In this document: piece by piece, positions 60,957 to 64,000 of the stretch | How the letters are laid out: each line of letters starts with the position of its first letter | Numbering within the stretch: the stretch's first letter is position 1 | NCBI GenBank assembly: GCA_049889175.1 | Contig: JBMHDW010000007.1 | Location: 62,001 to 126,000 of the forward strand | Direction of reading: 5' to 3' | Source of the DNA: JBMHDW01 sp049889175 | Lineage (GTDB): Bacteria; Pseudomonadota; Gammaproteobacteria; Comchoanobacterales; Comchoanobacteraceae | DNA: 64,000 nt | Notes under the pieces: model-generated | The model's database searches: none | What the model was told of the DNA's origin: nothing | What the model saw: the letters and a program-made list of their open reading frames with translations, nothing else | Program-made: the position numbers and the translations under genes

Positions 60957-62690
60957 ATGAGAACAATAACAAATTATGATTTAACAATTTTTATGGCTGA
61001 ATGGCTGAAATCGCTACAGAGTCAAGTAAATCCACAGGGTGATTTGTGGTATCAAGATGAAATATCATTGATGCGTGAACTTATTGAGCGAAATCAATAC
61101 TTTAAAGATTTTCAACAGCTTGAGGAAAAGATTAATAAAAAATTGAAATCACGTGAACTGAATGATCTATTAATCAATAATCCAGATCTAATTCTTGAAG
61201 CTAACATTGGTTATAGAGCTGTGATTAGGGCCGGTCTCTTGCGAGAAGATGTTCGGTCTGTAATGAAAATAATTAAAAATAATATTAATCCCGAAAGAAC
61301 TTATGAAATGTTAAATACAAAATTAAAAAGGACGGAATCCCAAAATGTTTTAAATGCTTTTCAACAAGAATTTATAGGTAAGAAAGCATCGGTTAAAAGT
61401 GATGATAATAGTGAAATAGAGACAAAAAAAATGATTTATTCATGGTTGGTTGGTTTAAGAACAGGAATGTTAATGGAATTAACAGGAGACAATACTAATA
61501 TTATGGAGTTTCTTTCATATGCATCAAAAAATAGTAGTCGTATACCGTTAAACTTGTTGGATGCTGTGATAACATACCTTAAAACTGACAAGGGGAAATT
61601 AAGTCAGTATCACCTGCGATTGGGCGATTGTTTAAAAGCACTAGGGGTAAATAATGAGAGCCTTTCACTTGATCAAATATTAGGTTATCTAGGTTATGGC
61701 CAACGAAAACCGTCATCAGATACTCAAAATAATGACAGTTATTTAGGTAGTTTTCTGAATCAATTTGGCTTTGGTTCAGATCAGGAAGATGATGATGTTG
61801 AGCGTAAAAGTTTTGATACATCATGGGATAATGCAGGTTATCACGCATTACTTAGTGCCGCCCATCTTGAGGAAAATTGGGTTGATCGAGATGACTACGA
61901 TATCATTTATTTTGATCAACATGCCATCAACATGACAGAGGATGAACTGAACATATTGAGAGATACTTTGGTAAACATGGAGATCGAAGAAATAAGTAAT
62001 GTATTAAATGTATTAGAGTCTCAACCAAACATTGCAGAGGCTATATTTAACAAGATGACTTCAGAAAAAAAAACATCATGTTTAACATATCGTTTGAATC
62101 ATGATAAGGCATTCTCATGGTGTCTTGATCTATGGTCAAACGATAAATCTTGTACATATGATACTTTAATCAATGGATTGGAATTTACAGGTTGTTATCG
62201 CTTGCTTAATGAATATCATGCAGAACAAAAACACAGTATAAGAGATAATATTGTTTGGTTAATGTGTGCTAATGATCAGTTAAACGATGAAAACATTTGT
62301 AGTTTATTAGGGAGTTGTGGTAGAAATTTTGGTCCTAAAGCGATTGAAAACATGCGTGCAATGGTGAAGCTTATTGAGTTAGCTGATGATGGTCAATTTG
62401 CTGATATCAATAACCGATTGTCAAAGCATATGAAGGTTGAGCCTTTTAATTCCAAGGATAAATTAAGACAAGTTTTAATTGGCATAGCATTTGAAAAACC
62501 GAACTCAAGAAGACACAAACGTTTTGGAAGAATGTTAAAAGTGCTTCAACCAAGGATGGCAAGATCACAATCGCCAAAGGTGAAAAGGAGGGGCTTTAGC
62601 AGCGCTTTGAAGAATATAAGCTTATTTAAAAAAAGACGAGATCCAGATTCCAGTTCAGACTCTGATAATTCACTGAGTTTAAAAAAATAA
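60957..62690 (+). CDS. Unknown tandem family protein, member 3 (long, basic tail)
   Basis: A 577-residue paralogue. Residues 1-330 align with members 1 and 2: SSRIPLNLLDAVITYLKTDK, YHLRLGDCLKALG, and WDNAGYHALLSAAHLEENWV followed by DDYDIIYF. A short acidic linker (KSDDNSEIETKK) sits where member 4 has its long insert, and an extra Gly/Asp-rich insert (YGQRKPSSDTQNNDSYLG) precedes the NAGYHALL motif. Residues 330-510 are additional helical sequence with a second GYxxLL-like motif (TGCYRLLNEYH). The last 60 residues are basic (RSQSPKVKRRGF, LFKKRRDPD) and end in a Ser/Asp run, resembling a nuclear-localisation-type tail; that reading is speculative. Not recognised. Confidence 0.8.
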   Translation: MRTITNYDLTIFMAEWLKSLQSQVNPQGDLWYQDEISLMRELIERNQYFKDFQQLEEKINKKLKSRELNDLLINNPDLILEANIGYRAVIRAGLLREDVRSVMKIIKNNINPERTYEMLNTKLKRTESQNVLNAFQQEFIGKKASVKSDDNSEIETKKMIYSWLVGLRTGMLMELTGDNTNIMEFLSYASKNSSRIPLNLLDAVITYLKTDKGKLSQYHLRLGDCLKALGVNNESLSLDQILGYLGYGQRKPSSDTQNNDSYLGSFLNQFGFGSDQEDDDVERKSFDTSWDNAGYHALLSAAHLEENWVDRDDYDIIYFDQHAINMTEDELNILRDTLVNMEIEEISNVLNVLESQPNIAEAIFNKMTSEKKTSCLTYRLNHDKAFSWCLDLWSNDKSCTYDTLINGLEFTGCYRLLNEYHAEQKHSIRDNIVWLMCANDQLNDENICSLLGSCGRNFGPKAIENMRAMVKLIELADDGQFADINNRLSKHMKVEPFNSKDKLRQVLIGIAFEKPNSRRHKRFGRMLKVLQPRMARSQSPKVKRRGFSSALKNISLFKKRRDPDSSSDSDNSLSLKK

Positions 62691-62742
62691 TACAACAATT
62701 TTCTGAAAATTGGTCTATAAAGAATAATATGAAGGAGTCTTT

Positions 62743-64000
62743 ATGCCAATTGAAATTGATAACCAAGAAAAACTATTTATGGTTTTAGCATTAATCCAAA
62801 AGGTTAATGGGTCTGTAGTCATCAACAAGAAAAAAGATAATTCAGAATATACATTGAGTGCAGAAGATGTTGAAGCTGCTTTGATTGAAAACAAACTTTT
62901 TGATAACTGGGTTGAGACTAAAGAGTCTACTGATAAAATGTTAGTCGTTATATTTAAAAATCCATTGGTAAAAAAATTTGTGCCAGAAACTAATATAGAT
63001 AAATTGCTTAAAAATGAAAGTGTTTTTACGGGTGTAAAAATTTTTTCAGAATCAAGATGGTATAATTGGGCTTTTAAAGGAATGGTTAAACTTGAAAAGG
63101 TTGTTAATCTTACAGAAGCATTATTTAATGATATGAACTTTTATTATATTAATGAATACATGCACCATTCAAAAAAAAAGGATGATGAGGCTTCAGTCTA
63201 TATTCAGTACTTTTTGAATCAATATAAAGATGAGCTTAACTTTGAAGTTAATGGTTATGTAGCTGATGTTGATAGTAGACCTTCATCACCAAATGATTCA
63301 AGTTTAGATGAGCATTCTGATAATGATTCAATGGTATTAGACGATGATTCAAAAGTGTCAGATAATGAGTTAGATAAACTGGGTAATGAAGAAACAAAGG
63401 AAGGAAAAGAAGAGTTAATCGAGATTCAGGAGAATAAATCTTCCAATGATTCAATGGAAACAGATGATGATTCAAAGGTATTAGTTAATGAGTCTAAGGA
63501 GCCAGAAGATGACCTAGACTTGAACAAAATAGAGGAAGGCAAAGATGAGTATACCGAGAGTCATGAGAAAAAATCTTCCAATGATTCAAAGGTGTCAGAT
63601 AATGAGTTAGATGAACTGGGTTCTGAAGAAACTAATGGAGACACAGAAGAGTTTGCCGAGAGTCAGGATAAAAAATCTTCCGATGATCCAATGGAAACAG
63701 ATGATGATTCAAAGGTATTAGTTAATGAGTCTAAGGAGCCAGAAGATGACCTAGACTTGAACAAAATAGAGGAAGGCAAAGATGAGTATACCGAGAGTCA
63801 TGAGAAAAAATCTTTTAAAGATTATTATTTGGCATTAATCTTTGATCGATATATAGATGGTTGGCATGAAAAATTATTTACACATGATAAGATTATGACG
63901 TTTTTTTCAGCTATCACACAAAAACCAGAGCTCTTTTCCATAGAACTTCTTGATCAATTGAACCAAGAAATGCTGGAGAACTTAACTGAAGATCAATTGA
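62743..64000 (+). CDS. Unknown tandem family protein, member 4 (3' partial, acidic repeat insert)
   Basis: Open frame from ATG 62743 (after GAAGGAG) to the right edge, 419 codons seen. The N-terminus MPIEIDNQEKLFMVLALIQK matches the IDN..L start of member 2, and LIENKLFDNWVE matches the xLF block of the others. Residues about 180-360 are an acidic Ser/Asp/Glu-rich, probably disordered insert made of two 79-residue repeats. After it the family resumes: YYLALIFDRYIDGW corresponds to the KLVKTRLDKMN block, and ITQKPELFSIELLDQLNQEM to HPERVPLSLLDSVNEYL. So the insert sits in the middle of the conserved fold. The RIGDCL and GYDALL blocks would lie past the window. Confidence 0.8.
   Translation, partial: MPIEIDNQEKLFMVLALIQKVNGSVVINKKKDNSEYTLSAEDVEAALIENKLFDNWVETKESTDKMLVVIFKNPLVKKFVPETNIDKLLKNESVFTGVKIFSESRWYNWAFKGMVKLEKVVNLTEALFNDMNFYYINEYMHHSKKKDDEASVYIQYFLNQYKDELNFEVNGYVADVDSRPSSPNDSSLDEHSDNDSMVLDDDSKVSDNELDKLGNEETKEGKEELIEIQENKSSNDSMETDDDSKVLVNESKEPEDDLDLNKIEEGKDEYTESHEKKSSNDSKVSDNELDELGSEETNGDTEEFAESQDKKSSDDPMETDDDSKVLVNESKEPEDDLDLNKIEEGKDEYTESHEKKSFKDYYLALIFDRYIDGWHEKLFTHDKIMTFFSAITQKPELFSIELLDQLNQEMLENLTEDQL
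63341..63814 (+). repeat. Two-copy tandem repeat of 237 bases inside member 4
   Basis: Copy 1 is 63341-63577 and copy 2 is 63578-63814, in frame (79 codons each). The last 126 bases of each copy (63452-63577 and 63689-63814) are identical; the first 111 bases have diverged at some positions. Each copy codes for acidic sequence such as DSKVSDNELDxLG and VNESKEPEDDLDLNKIEEGK. Confidence 0.95.

Noticed and set aside
63248..63475. Minus-strand open frame in the acidic repeat region
   Set aside because: It is the antisense of the repetitive GAT/TCA-rich coding sequence of member 4; its product is a low-complexity His/Leu/Asn string and it has no plausible start signal.
63341..63814. CRISPR-like or mobile repeat
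   Set aside because: Only two adjacent copies, in frame, 237 bases long, with no spacers; it is an internal protein repeat.

Overview
This window reads as a chromosome segment of an AT-rich gammaproteobacterium, probably host-associated and on the Legionella/Coxiella side of the class. The clearest evidence is gene order. tpiA-secG-tRNA-Leu-nuoA..N, zipA-ligA, asd..(fimV)..truA-accD-folC-cvpA, holA-nadD and ffs-dnaX are all gammaproteobacterial arrangements, and the tpiA-secG-tRNA-Leu-nuo order is the one I recall from Legionellales. Placement below class is inference. No insertion sequence, prophage, CRISPR array or rRNA was seen.

Layout. 1-2.8 kb: pyruvate dehydrogenase E2 (5' end outside the window) and lpdA. 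3.2-4.9 kb: an unknown helical-repeat protein and a shortened ComF-like zinc-ribbon protein. 5.1-10.3 kb: mpl, an exported cyclophilin, tRNA-Arg(CCU) on the minus strand, zipA, a small exported unknown and ligA. 10.2-19.1 kb: an orphan membrane protein, a penicillin-acylase-family hydrolase, a minus-strand trio (YeeZ-like SDR, uridine-kinase-like P-loop protein, Smr-domain protein), asd, a free-standing CorC/HlyC-like domain protein, a FimV C-terminal stub and another orphan membrane protein. 19.3-26.7 kb: truA, a TraI_2-like protein, accD, folC, cvpA, nadD/holA on the minus strand, and an ornithine cyclodeaminase family gene. 26.9-28.8 kb: three small Sec-exported, cysteine-containing proteins, at least two of them clear paralogues. 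28.8-37.9 kb: a minus-strand mshI-J-K-L-M-N-E-G operon encoding the MSHA-type IV pilus machine, with no pilin gene in the window. 38-53.1 kb: tpiA, secG, tRNA-Leu(GAG) and a complete 14-gene complex I operon. 53.1-58.6 kb: an S49 peptidase, a Prc-type S41 peptidase, dnaX, the 4.5S SRP RNA, a rhodanese and tdk. 58.7-64 kb: four tandem paralogues of an unrecognised family, the last running off the right edge.

How the genes fit together. Most of the window is housekeeping: pyruvate oxidation feeds NADH to complex I; mpl, zipA, prc and asd serve wall synthesis, division or turnover; holA, dnaX, ligA and tdk serve DNA synthesis. Lineage-specific material sits in four places: 3.2-4.9 kb, 10.2-11.3 kb, the rearranged asd-truA interval (17.1-19.1 kb), and the two accessory blocks at 26.9-28.8 kb and 58.7-64 kb.

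The best candidates for something undescribed are (a) the tandem family at the right end, with conserved motifs but no recognised domain, one member with a basic tail and another with a recently duplicated acidic insert; and (b) the trio of exported Cys-containing proteins converging on a pilin-less MSHA operon. No functional claim for either goes beyond sequence pattern and context.
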